Shown here: positions 8,347-16,396 of the stretch, piece after piece
Layout: the number at the start of each line of letters is the position of its first letter
Position numbering within the stretch: position 1 is the first letter of the stretch
NCBI RefSeq assembly: GCF_009295825.1
Contig: NZ_WHKF01000004.1
Coordinates: 186,001-250,000 of the forward strand
Source of the DNA: Marinifilum sp. N1E240
GTDB lineage: Bacteria > Bacteroidota > Bacteroidia > Bacteroidales > Marinifilaceae
Length of the DNA: 64,000 nucleotides
Direction of reading: 5' to 3'
Position numbers and translations under genes: made by a program
Notes under the pieces: generated by a model
Database searches by the model: none
Seen by the model: only the letters and a program-made list of their open reading frames with translations
Told to the model about the DNA's origin: nothing

Positions 8347-10227
8347 ATGGAAGCTATAATAGAATACTTTGTACAATCATCGGTGATATTGGCTTTGTTT
8401 TATATCATCTATTTTTTGCTGTTGCGAAACGAAAGGTTTTTTACGGAAATAAGAGGGTTTTTATTGCTTAGTTTGTGTACTGCAATTCTTTTACCTTTTA
8501 TTAAGATTCCTTATACCGTTTTGGTTGAAGCTGTTGAAAATACCGTTATAGCAGGAGATTTATCCTTTGTAAGTGGATCAGTTGAACCTGTAATTAAGCA
8601 AGAGAGTTTCTACACGTTATCAACTATTGTGTTCCTGATTTATTTATTGGTAGCAAGTATTTTATTCATTCGAAGTCTGATAAAAGTTGGTCAGATTTAT
8701 AGAATGATATCAGGAAAGCAATATACTGTAATTGACAATTTTAAAATTGTATTACTAGATCAATCAATTCCGGCTTTTACTTTTTTTGGATATATAGTAA
8801 TTAATAGAGAGGAGTTTAATAACGAATCTCGTCAGAATATTTTAGCACACGAAAAAGTTCACGCTCAGCAAAAGCATTGGATCGATCTGCTTTTAGTTGA
8901 ACTGATGACCATCGTTTTTTGGTTCAATCCATTTGTATGGCTTTTTCAGCTTGCCCTAAAACAAACGCATGAATTATTGGCTGATGATGGAGTGATTGCG
9001 CATGGCTACAACATCGGACAATATCAGGCACTATTAATTAACCAACTAATGGGAGCCGAAGTTGTTGGCTTGGCTAACAACTTTAACTATTCCATTAATA
9101 AAAAAAGAATGATTATGATGTCAAAAGATAAAAGTCCCAAGAATAGACGCTATAAATTGTTGATGATGTTTCCTGTGATAGTAGCAGTAGTAATCTTTAA
9201 TTTAAGAATTGAGGAAGTACATGCCAAGGAAGCAACAGTTGCGGAAGTGCATAAACAAGAAACTGTGAAAATAACTGGAGTTGTACTTGCAAATGATGAT
9301 AAACCTATTCCTGGAGCAACTGTACTTGTGGAAGGAACCTCAATTGGTACAGTGGCGAATTTTAATGGTGAATTTGAATTAAGTATTGTCAAAAGTGCTA
9401 ACATTAATGTTTCATTTATCGCCTTGGAAACAAAGAAAATTCCTGTTGAGGATTTTGTTTTGAATGGGAAAAAAACTGACAAGGGTTACTTTCTTAAAAT
9501 TAAATTAAAGGAAGAAAATGAACAATCTTTGGGTGAAGATAATGTATATGTATCAGTAGATGAAAAACCTGTATTTCCGGGAGGAGATTTAGCAATGAGA
9601 AAGCATATTGCCAGAACTGTTAAATATCCACGTGAGGCTCAGAAAAAAGGAATTGAAGGTAAGGTTCTAGTTACTTTTGTTATTAATAAATTAGGTGAGG
9701 TTGAAAATGCAAGAGTTATGAGAAGTGTTTGTCCATCAATTGATAAAGAGGCAATCCGTATTGTGTCTACATTGCCAAAATGGATACCTGGAAAAATGGA
9801 TGGATCACCAGTAAATGTATCCTATACTATTCCTTTAAGTTTTGGATTGCAAAATGGACAGGGAATGATTGTGGTAGGTGAACCTAGAAAACCTAAAAAG
9901 CAATACAAGGGTGAGGATATTTATGTTATTGTGGAACAAATGCCAAAATTTCCTGGAGGGCATGATAAAGTTCAGAAGTACCTAGAGAAAGAAATTAATA
10001 AACTAGATTCAAAATTTAAGATTGGTAAAAGATGTTTTGTTTCTTTTGTTATAACTAAAGAAGGGAAGATTGATAATATCCGCATGACTAGAGGTACAGG
10101 TAATGCTGAAGTTGATGCCAAAGCTATCGAGATTGTTAAAGGTTTTCCTATATGGGAACCTGGAATTGAAGGCGGTAAAGCAGTTCATATGGCCTACACA
10201 TTGCCAATTACGTTCAAATCTTTATAA
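8347..10227 (+). CDS. M56 BlaR1-like sensor peptidase with CarboxypepD_reg-like and two TonB C-terminal domains
   Basis: 626 residues. The N-terminal M56 part has about four membrane helices and the zinc motif HEKVH at 168-172, followed by the family sequence WFNPFVWLFQ. A fifth hydrophobic segment near residues 272-285 leads to a carboxypeptidase-regulatory-like beta domain (about 310-390, PGATVLVEGTSIGTVANFNG). Two TonB C-terminal-like domains follow (about 412-505 and 525-625), each with an FPGG motif. In BlaR1 the peptidase cleaves BlaI after a signal. The TonB-type tail suggests coupling to the cell envelope, which is inferred. The signal is unknown. Co-transcribed with blaI. Confidence 0.88.
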   Translation: MEAIIEYFVQSSVILALFYIIYFLLLRNERFFTEIRGFLLLSLCTAILLPFIKIPYTVLVEAVENTVIAGDLSFVSGSVEPVIKQESFYTLSTIVFLIYLLVASILFIRSLIKVGQIYRMISGKQYTVIDNFKIVLLDQSIPAFTFFGYIVINREEFNNESRQNILAHEKVHAQQKHWIDLLLVELMTIVFWFNPFVWLFQLALKQTHELLADDGVIAHGYNIGQYQALLINQLMGAEVVGLANNFNYSINKKRMIMMSKDKSPKNRRYKLLMMFPVIVAVVIFNLRIEEVHAKEATVAEVHKQETVKITGVVLANDDKPIPGATVLVEGTSIGTVANFNGEFELSIVKSANINVSFIALETKKIPVEDFVLNGKKTDKGYFLKIKLKEENEQSLGEDNVYVSVDEKPVFPGGDLAMRKHIARTVKYPREAQKKGIEGKVLVTFVINKLGEVENARVMRSVCPSIDKEAIRIVSTLPKWIPGKMDGSPVNVSYTIPLSFGLQNGQGMIVVGEPRKPKKQYKGEDIYVIVEQMPKFPGGHDKVQKYLEKEINKLDSKFKIGKRCFVSFVITKEGKIDNIRMTRGTGNAEVDAKAIEIVKGFPIWEPGIEGGKAVHMAYTLPITFKSL

Positions 10228-10239
10228 ATTCAGTTAATT

Positions 10240-10270
10240 GCCCCTGGCTTTAGTCAGGGGCAGTTTTTTT
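10240..10270 (+). terminator. Terminator after the first M56 gene
   Basis: GCCCCTG (10240-10246) pairs with CAGGGGC (10255-10261), followed by AGTTTTTTT. It lies between convergent genes and touches the tag stop codon. Confidence 0.8.
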
Positions 10271-10829
10271 ATTTCTTGTATTTAAAGCAATCAGTTGTAT
10301 GGTCATTTACCATTCCTGTAGCCTGCATAAAAGCGTAGCAAATAGTTGGTCCAACAAAAGTAAAACCTCGTTTCTTAAGAGCCTTACTCATGGCTTCCGA
10401 TTCTGGTGTTGAAGCAGGCACTTCGCTTAAATTCTTCCATTTGTTCACTATGGTTTTTCCATTCGTAAAACTCCAAATGTATTTGTCAAAAGAGCTGTAT
10501 TCTTTTTGAACCTCCAGAAATGCTTTTGCATTTTTAATAGCAGCTCTTACTTTTAGTTTATTGCGAATAATTCCTTCGTTTTGCAGCAATTCAGCTACTT
10601 TTTCCTCAGAGTAGTTTACTATGATATTCGGATCGAAATTATCGAATGCTTTCCTATAGTTTTCTCGCTTTTTTAATATTGTAATCCAGCTTAAACCAGC
10701 TTGTGCACCTTCCAGTATCAAAAATTCAAAAAGCATTTGATCATCGTGTAAAGGAACGCCCCATTCCTCATCGTGGTACTTGCAATAAAGAGGTTCTTCT
10801 CCAGCCCAAGAGCATCTATTTTTCGACAT
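10269..10829 (-). CDS. tag: DNA-3-methyladenine glycosylase I
   Basis: 186 residues, close to E. coli Tag (187). It excises 3-methyladenine from alkylated DNA to start base-excision repair. The zinc-binding residues of the family are all present: Cys6 and His19 near the N-terminus (NRCSWAG, YCKYHDEEWG) and His/Cys in NDHTTDCF at the end. FEFLILEGAQAGLSW carries the catalytic-pocket residues. The ATG at 10829 is chosen because it gives the standard N-terminus; the frame stays open further upstream but only into intergenic DNA and the thioredoxin gene. Confidence 0.95.
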   Translation of the reverse strand: MSKNRCSWAGEEPLYCKYHDEEWGVPLHDDQMLFEFLILEGAQAGLSWITILKKRENYRKAFDNFDPNIIVNYSEEKVAELLQNEGIIRNKLKVRAAIKNAKAFLEVQKEYSSFDKYIWSFTNGKTIVNKWKNLSEVPASTPESEAMSKALKKRGFTFVGPTICYAFMQATGMVNDHTTDCFKYKK

Positions 10830-11004
10830 AATTGTTTTTTTATAAATGTAATGGGTTTTTATGGTTTGAGAACAAGACCGACCTTTAAAATTTCCAAAGG
10901 AAAAATCGACAAGTCTTCGGGAATCCTGATCAATGATATAATGAAGAAGTCTCCGCATCTTTGTTTGTATAGAAGTATAGTTATTAATAGTAAAGATTAG
11001 AATT

Positions 11005-11325
11005 ATGAAAGCGATAGAAAATGCAAAAGAATTAGAGAATTTATTAAAACAAGATAATGCCATATTATTAGACTTTTATGCTGACACATGTCCTCCTTGC
11101 AGGGCGCTTATGCCGTTGGTAGAAAAATTAGCAGGAAAGTACGAAGGAAAGATAGAATTTCAGAAAGTTGATGTGCATAAATTCCCTGAGTTAAGGACTC
11201 AGTATAAAATAGGAAGTATTCCTACTTTGCTATTCGTGAAGAAATCAGAAATTGTAGAAAAGACTGTAGGGGTGATTGCAGAATCTGAACTAACAGAAAA
11301 ATTAAATAATTTAATTGAGGTTTAA
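11005..11325 (+). CDS. Thioredoxin-family protein with CPPC active site
   Basis: 106 residues, a single thioredoxin fold without signal peptide, so cytoplasmic. The redox motif is CPPC (Cys29, Cys32) preceded by DT, not the WCGPC of classical TrxA. The cis-proline region is intact (IGSIPTLLFVKKSE). It is probably a disulfide reductase or thiol-exchange protein. The changed dipeptide should alter its redox potential, a general rule for this fold. Its promoter is not obvious. It is followed by a strong bidirectional terminator. Confidence 0.88.
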   Translation: MKAIENAKELENLLKQDNAILLDFYADTCPPCRALMPLVEKLAGKYEGKIEFQKVDVHKFPELRTQYKIGSIPTLLFVKKSEIVEKTVGVIAESELTEKLNNLIEV

Positions 11326-11341
11326 GTGCCTTATCGCATAA

Positions 11342-11386
11342 AAAAAGTGCTGTCCTTGCTATTTGAAGTAAGGACAGCACTTTGTA
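11342..11386. terminator. Bidirectional terminator between thioredoxin and second M56 gene
   Basis: AAAGTGCTGTCCTT (11344-11357) pairs perfectly with AAGGACAGCACTTT (11370-11383), with A/T runs on both sides, serving two convergent genes. Confidence 0.85.
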
Positions 11387-11414
11387 TTTAGAATTATATC
11401 GAAATTATTTCCTG

Positions 11415-12977
11415 TTAGAACTTCAGTTCCATGGCAAAATCAACGGGCACTTTCTTGCCTCGTTGCGAACCTGGTTTCCATTTTTCCATGTTTGAAGCTA
11501 TTATTTTGGCTGCTTTGGCTGCAATATCATTGGATTTATCCAAAATTTGAATGTTGCTCACCTCTCCATTAGCATTAATAGTAAATCCAACTGTAGCTGT
11601 TCCACTTAGTTTTTTACCGAACTTATTATGAAGCTTACTTTTTTGTTTGTTTACGAATTGAACCAATCCGTAATGTCCCTGGTTGTATTGTGGCATTTCT
11701 TCCACTATAACAAAATCCGATGGAGTACCAGTTGGAGCTGGAGGAGGAGGTGGTGGTGGAACATCACCATCTAAATGCATCGATTTACTATCAATACTAA
11801 TTACTCCTTTTTTCATTTTAAAATTTAGGGTAACTTTTTTATTAGTAGTGCTGATTTTTTCTACAATAGTTTTGTAGCCTACATAGGAAATAATCAATGC
11901 CGATTTTTTAGAATTAGGAACTTCGATTTCAAATGTACCATCTTTGTCAACGACTGTACCAAGGGTACTTCCTTTAACTATAACAGCAGCACCAGTCATA
12001 GGATTTCCCTTGTCATCTGTTACAACACCTTTTGTCTTTATAGTTTTATCATTACTAATGGTTTTGGAGCTTTTTTCAATTATAGGCTCTTCAGTAATTG
12101 TTTTATACTGTGGCTCAGCAAAAGCTACCAATAAAATTGCCAATACAGGAATTCCCCATGTCATTCGAAACAATTTACGTTTCGCTGTTTTCTTTTTTGT
12201 CATCATCTTAAATCGGGTTGGGCCCTGGGCTGCACTAAAGTGATTGGCCATGCCAATTACCTGTGTGCCCATTAGCCGGTTAATTAATAATGCCTGATAC
12301 CTGACAGGTGAATGGCCCCGGGTTAGTACACCTTCGTCGGCCAGGTATTCGTGGTTTTGTTTTATAGCTCGTTCAAATAACCAAATAAATGGATTGAACC
12401 AGAAAAACACTGTTAACAGCTCTATAATGAACAGATCGATCCAATGACGCTCCTGAATGTGCACTTTTTCATGAGTTAATATGTCAACTATTTCGTTCTG
12501 CTTAAAATATTCGGGATTGATTAATATGCGATTGAAAAATGAAAATGGTGAGTTGTACACCTTGTTCTCATGAATCAAGCAATTGTTAATTTTCTTAGGT
12601 TTTGATTTTGCAATAATCAAAATCGGATTTCGGCATTGTATCAGTAGGCGAAGCAGCACAATTGCTGCTCCTGACAGATAAATGAGATACAAAACACTAA
12701 CTAAAGAAATGCTTTGTTTAATATCGGTATTTGTATTTTCAATGTTGTGATTAAATACACCATTGAATTCTTGCACTGTGTTATTTACAGAGGTTTGTAT
12801 GTCTACTTGATATTGAATTGGAACTACAGAAATTACAATGGATATCATTAAGCTAATAAGCAAGAAGAATCGATTGGCTCTAAAATGAGTGCTTTCTCTC
12901 AAAAGTAACCAGTATAAAGCATATAGTAATGCCATACTTACCGATGCTCGTAATAGTAATTCAAACATTACATCCAT
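11415..12977 (-). CDS. M56 BlaR1-like sensor peptidase with CarboxypepD_reg-like and TonB C-terminal domain
   Basis: 520 residues, paralogue of the gene at 8347. M56 membrane part with zinc motif HEKVH at 169-173 and FFWFNPFIWLFERAIKQ. A membrane segment near 270 is followed by a carboxypeptidase-regulatory-like domain (about 315-395, MTGAAVIVKGSTLGTVVDKD). A proline-rich spacer (seven prolines in a row) leads to one TonB C-terminal-like domain (about 425-520), against two in the paralogue. It is expected to sense an envelope signal and relieve repression by the BlaI encoded 2 nt upstream. The signal is unknown. Confidence 0.86.
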   Translation of the reverse strand: MDVMFELLLRASVSMALLYALYWLLLRESTHFRANRFFLLISLMISIVISVVPIQYQVDIQTSVNNTVQEFNGVFNHNIENTNTDIKQSISLVSVLYLIYLSGAAIVLLRLLIQCRNPILIIAKSKPKKINNCLIHENKVYNSPFSFFNRILINPEYFKQNEIVDILTHEKVHIQERHWIDLFIIELLTVFFWFNPFIWLFERAIKQNHEYLADEGVLTRGHSPVRYQALLINRLMGTQVIGMANHFSAAQGPTRFKMMTKKKTAKRKLFRMTWGIPVLAILLVAFAEPQYKTITEEPIIEKSSKTISNDKTIKTKGVVTDDKGNPMTGAAVIVKGSTLGTVVDKDGTFEIEVPNSKKSALIISYVGYKTIVEKISTTNKKVTLNFKMKKGVISIDSKSMHLDGDVPPPPPPPAPTGTPSDFVIVEEMPQYNQGHYGLVQFVNKQKSKLHNKFGKKLSGTATVGFTINANGEVSNIQILDKSNDIAAKAAKIIASNMEKWKPGSQRGKKVPVDFAMELKF

Positions 12978-12979
12978 AA

Positions 12980-13369
12980 TTAGTCCTCCTTTTGTTGTTC
13001 ATGTTTGAACTCCTCTTCGGCTTGCTTCATGATATTTTCCAAATCAGAAATATCCATATCGTTTTCACGAGCAAAAAAGCTAGCCATTTTTGGGAAGGAT
13101 CCGTTAAAGTAATTTCGTAATAAGGATCCAAATTGTACTTTGGTATAATTTGCTTTGCTTACTTCAGGAGTAAACAGTTTGGTATTGCCTATTTTGCGAT
13201 GTGTTACAAATCCTTTTTTCTCCAGAACGCTTAATACAGTTGCTACAGTTGTGTAAGCAGGCTTATCTCCATCGAAATTTTCGATTACATTTTTGACTGT
13301 TGCCTCTTGCAATAGCCATATTATTTGCATGATTTGCTCTTCTGCTTTTGTCAGTGATTTAATGTCCAT
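12980..13369 (-). CDS. BlaI/MecI/CopY family transcriptional repressor
   Basis: 129 residues. Winged helix with LTKAEEQIMQIIWLLQEATV and PAYTTVATVLSVLEKKGF, nearly superimposable on the repressor at 7973. The C-terminal part has YFNGSFPKMASFFARE as in the paralogue. First gene of a two-gene operon with the M56 sensor peptidase. Two TACT...AGTA dyads lie just upstream, one over the predicted -7 box, so autorepression is likely. Confidence 0.92.
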   Translation of the reverse strand: MDIKSLTKAEEQIMQIIWLLQEATVKNVIENFDGDKPAYTTVATVLSVLEKKGFVTHRKIGNTKLFTPEVSKANYTKVQFGSLLRNYFNGSFPKMASFFARENDMDISDLENIMKQAEEEFKHEQQKED

Positions 13370-13390
13370 AGAGTTTTTTGATTATAATTC

Positions 13391-13439
13391 TACTACAAAT
13401 ATAGTAGAGTTATTTTTAAATCCTACTATATTTATAGTA
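13391..13439 (-). promoter_or_regulatory. Two BlaI-type operators and -7 box of second blaI
   Basis: TACTACAAATATAGTA at 13391-13406 and TACTATATTTATAGTA at 13424-13439 are 16-bp dyads. On the minus strand the first contains TATATTTG (13403-13396), a consensus -7 box, so repressor binding would block the promoter. A clear -33 TTTG is not seen. Confidence 0.7.
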
Positions 13440-13551
13440 AAAGTTCTAATTAAATAGTAGTTGTGTTCTGTAAGTATTGTTTTTACTGATTCTTTCATTA
13501 ATAAGTCGATTTTCTGTCAACTTATTTTAGGATGGGTCATGGAGATTTAAA

Positions 13552-13580
13552 AAAGGGATACCAATTGGCATCCCTTTAAT
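13552..13580 (-). terminator. Terminator of the FKBP gene
   Basis: AAAGGGAT and ATCCCTTT flank a CCAATTGG core (13552-13577). On the transcribed minus strand the single mismatch becomes a G-U pair. Its 18-nt core recurs in the terminator at 50525. Confidence 0.7.
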
Positions 13581-13599
13581 AATATTTTAGTTTACGATT

Positions 13600-14424
13600 T
13601 TATTTAATTGTCTCTTGAATTTCAATTAAGTTCAAATCAAAAATTAAAGTTTCGTTTGGTCCAATATTTTCACCAGCACCACGTTGTCCATAAGCTAAAT
13701 CCGATGGAATATACAAACGCCATTCTGAACCTTCAGGCATCATTTGAAGCGCTTCTGTCCATCCTTTAATTACGCGATTAACACCAAAAGTAGTTGTGTC
13801 ACCTCTTTCTTTCGAGCTGTCGAAAACTGTTCCGTCTAATAGTGTACCATGATAAACACATTTAACTCTATCTATTCTAACAGGAATGTTACCATTTCCT
13901 TTCTTAATAATTTCATATTGAAGTCCACTTTCGGTTACCTTTACACCATCTTTCTTTTTGTTTTCTTCTAGAAATTTAACTCCTTTTTCTAAAGCAATTT
14001 TACCTTTTTCTAATTTTAGAGAATCTTTTAAAGCTTTTTTCTCATTAAGTACTTTTCTTAAGAATATATCAGCACTCATCTGAGTAAAATAAGATTTGCC
14101 ATAAGCAACTTCATTTAGAAATCCTTTATAGAAAGCATCTTCATTAAAATTATCGAATTGTTTAATTCTATAGTTGGTGTATTGCTTTGTTAATTTGGTT
14201 TTAGCAACAGTCTTAGCCATATTCACGAAAGTCATAGAATCCATTTCGAACGGAACTCGTTCGAAAGTTTTCTTAAAATTATTACCTTCCATATAGCCCA
14301 AAGCATAACTTACACTATCCATTTGCGTTTTAAAATTCATCTTTCCTGATCTAGGCACTTTATTACATGCACCTAAAAAAACTACAGCAGCTAATAAAGC
14401 AAGAACAATACTACTTTTTTTCAT
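13600..14424 (-). CDS. FKBP-type peptidyl-prolyl isomerase lipoprotein
   Basis: 274 residues. The lipoprotein signal MKKSSIVLALLAAVVFLGAC places the lipidated Cys at 20. An FKBP_N-type helical dimerisation region (about 35-150, VSYALGYMEGNNFKKTF) precedes the FKBP catalytic domain (about 175-272), with the typical VYHGTLLDGTVFDSS, WTEALQMMPEGSEW and YIPSDLAYG motifs. This is the Mip/FkpA layout: a periplasmic chaperone and proline isomerase for envelope proteins. Single gene with its own terminator; a perfect 9-bp hairpin lies in its leader. Confidence 0.93.
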   Translation of the reverse strand: MKKSSIVLALLAAVVFLGACNKVPRSGKMNFKTQMDSVSYALGYMEGNNFKKTFERVPFEMDSMTFVNMAKTVAKTKLTKQYTNYRIKQFDNFNEDAFYKGFLNEVAYGKSYFTQMSADIFLRKVLNEKKALKDSLKLEKGKIALEKGVKFLEENKKKDGVKVTESGLQYEIIKKGNGNIPVRIDRVKCVYHGTLLDGTVFDSSKERGDTTTFGVNRVIKGWTEALQMMPEGSEWRLYIPSDLAYGQRGAGENIGPNETLIFDLNLIEIQETIK

Positions 14425-14738
14425 GTGTTTTGAATCTGTTTTGTGAGTATGAAATTGGTTTTATTGGAGAAATTTGCGAGTAAATTTCTCAATCGAAGCG
14501 AATTTACAATTTTGAGTTTTAAAATGAAAGTAGATTCATTTGTTTAAGAAACACTATTTATAATAATTCTACTAATAGTTTTATTCGAATTGGAAAAGAT
14601 GTTAAATGTGGATTGAGTAAATTTAGATGGAGAATTAAAGTAGCTAATAAAAATAAAATTGTTCTCAGCATGATTAGTCTTTTGAAAGTTTGGCATATAA
14701 ATAAACACCAGCAAACCTAAACCCAATAATTAAAAGAA
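14425..14738. other. Divergent intergenic region, 314 bp
   Basis: Lies between the FKBP gene (minus) and the aspartyl protease gene (plus). Apart from the leader hairpin at 14467-14490 I see AT-rich DNA without a convincing promoter box or coding frame. Confidence 0.5.
14467..14490 (-). promoter_or_regulatory. Leader hairpin upstream of the FKBP gene
   Basis: GAGAAATTT (14467-14475) and AAATTTCTC (14482-14490) form a perfect 9-bp stem with a 6-nt loop, about 43 nt before the start codon. It could be an operator or a leader RNA structure; no regulator is known. Confidence 0.35.
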
Positions 14739-15938
14739 ATGAAAAACAGACTAAGTACCATCTTTCTAGTATTATTAATAGTAGCCACAAGTTGCACTAA
14801 TAAAAAGCAGGCAATTCCTTTGCCTGATAATGCTTTCCCAATAGTTTATCACGGACATTTATATGTGAAAGGAGATGCGGATAGCATACAGGGCAATTTT
14901 GTGTTTGATACTGGTGCATCGAACTTTTACTATGACAGCACTTATTTTGCCGGAAATAAATATTTCTATACCGACTACTTTTCCGCATTACTACCCGGCG
15001 CTGGTGCTACTCCTCAAAAAGTTGAAGTAATAAAAGATACGGTAACTTTTGAGTTTGGTGAACATTTATATCGAACCAATATTGTTCCCATTTTGCAATT
15101 GAAACCAATATTAGGAGATTTTGCCGATGGGATTTTAGGTATGGAATATTTCTACGGATCGGTACTGGAAATTAATTATGAGAGAGAATACATGTGCCTT
15201 TATCGAAGTTTAGATTCTATTGACACATTAGGCTATGATAAAATAAAGTTGAGCAAAAAAGGCAATCGCCTGTTTATTCCTTTGCAAGTGAATATTAACG
15301 ATAGCTTAAGTATAGCAGGAGAATATCAAGTAGATTTTGGTTGTGGAGGTAGTGTTGTGTTAACAAGTGCTACTACTAGGAAGTACAATTTATCAGAAAA
15401 TATTAAAAATAAAACAGCCTATTTCACAAAGTATGGTGGCGTTGGAGGGGAATCGTCGAGCTACGATTTTAGGACTGAATCGGTACAAATTGGCGATTTT
15501 GAATTTGCAAATGTGTGTATGGATTTTAGTATCGATAAGAGTGGTGCATTGAGTTCTAATAAGCATCTGGGCTTGCTGGGGAATGGCATTTATGAAAGGT
15601 TTAATGTATTCATCGATTTTATAAATAATGATATGTATTTAAAGCCCAATGGAAAATACGAAGAGCCATTTGAGTTTTCTAAATTGAGCTTTTCATACGT
15701 TGACAGAAACAAAACTATGGATGCTTGGATAGTGATTGGGCTATACAGAAATTGCAATGCCGAAAAAGCGGGATTAAAAATAGATGATAAGATAATAGCA
15801 GTTAATGGAACTAGTGTTAAGCAGATAACCTATGAATCTCAGAAAGGATTTTGGGATGATTTGACAAGTGTAAACCTGGCAGTAAAAAGAGGAGTGGAGC
15901 AAATGGAGATTAAATTTAAGTTGGAGCCTATTCAATAA
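14739..15938 (+). CDS. Retropepsin-like aspartyl protease lipoprotein with PDZ domain
   Basis: 399 residues. Lipoprotein signal (MKNRLSTIFLVLLIVATSC, Cys19). The active-site signature FVFDTGAS sits at 54-61 (Asp57), and a second VDFGCGGS near residue 197 matches the second half of a pepsin/retropepsin-like fold (DxG). A PDZ domain follows at about 325-390 (NAEKAGLKIDDKIIAVNGTSV). This is the aspartyl_protease_2 plus PDZ layout common in Bacteroidota. It is probably a periplasmic or surface peptidase, substrate unknown. The second motif has Cys instead of Thr/Ser, so activity should be tested. Confidence 0.82.
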   Translation: MKNRLSTIFLVLLIVATSCTNKKQAIPLPDNAFPIVYHGHLYVKGDADSIQGNFVFDTGASNFYYDSTYFAGNKYFYTDYFSALLPGAGATPQKVEVIKDTVTFEFGEHLYRTNIVPILQLKPILGDFADGILGMEYFYGSVLEINYEREYMCLYRSLDSIDTLGYDKIKLSKKGNRLFIPLQVNINDSLSIAGEYQVDFGCGGSVVLTSATTRKYNLSENIKNKTAYFTKYGGVGGESSSYDFRTESVQIGDFEFANVCMDFSIDKSGALSSNKHLGLLGNGIYERFNVFIDFINNDMYLKPNGKYEEPFEFSKLSFSYVDRNKTMDAWIVIGLYRNCNAEKAGLKIDDKIIAVNGTSVKQITYESQKGFWDDLTSVNLAVKRGVEQMEIKFKLEPIQ

Positions 15939-15963
15939 TTAGTAAAATTTAAAAAACAGATCT

Positions 15964-16386
15964 ATAAGCGACATCAGTATTTTTACCGACAAAGCTACCA
16001 AACCTACCCAAAATGATGTAGGAAACAAACTGAACACACTGTACCCAATTTGGGAGCGGATTTACCAATTGGTATATAGCAAATATCGCAATGGTGTTGA
16101 TGGATGGAATTATCCTGGCAAGAAATATGGCTGGAGCTTCCTCATTAAAGACAAAAAGAGAGCAATCATCTACTTTTTACCCCGCGATGGCTACTTTAAA
16201 GTGGCATTTGTTTTCGGACAAAAAGCTTATGATGAAATCATGCAAAGTAACATTTCAGAAGCTATTAAAACAGACTTATCGCAAGCAAAGAAGTACTCCG
16301 AAGGTCGCGGTGTACAAATCAATATAACAAATGATCACTTGCTTACCGATATTGAGCAGTTGATTGAAATTAAGTTGAAATATTAA
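15964..16386 (+). CDS. DUF3788 family protein, start codon missing or ATA
   Basis: The frame from TTG 16069 gives 105 residues (WNYPGKKYGWSF, AIIYFLPRDGYFKVAFVFG), matching DUF3788. Family-like sequence continues upstream without a stop: ISDISIFTDKATKPTQNDVG from 15964. A normal family length of about 140 residues is obtained only if translation starts at ATA 15964-15966, where an ATG would be expected. No ATG or GTG exists in this frame after the stop at 15943. Either a rare ATA start is used, the start was lost by a G-to-A change, or there is a base error. Function is unknown; these proteins are small and cytoplasmic. Confidence 0.6.
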   Translation: MSDISIFTDKATKPTQNDVGNKLNTLYPIWERIYQLVYSKYRNGVDGWNYPGKKYGWSFLIKDKKRAIIYFLPRDGYFKVAFVFGQKAYDEIMQSNISEAIKTDLSQAKKYSEGRGVQINITNDHLLTDIEQLIEIKLKY

Positions 16387-16396
16387 ACAATAATCT

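Noticed and set aside
10830-11063. N-terminal extension of the tag gene
   Set aside because: The frame stays open upstream, but it runs into intergenic DNA and the thioredoxin gene; the ATG at 10829 gives the normal Tag N-terminus with its zinc ligands.
14544-14726. 60-residue minus-strand frame between FKBP and aspartyl protease genes
   Set aside because: AT-rich low-complexity translation with no family pattern or promoter; treated as intergenic.
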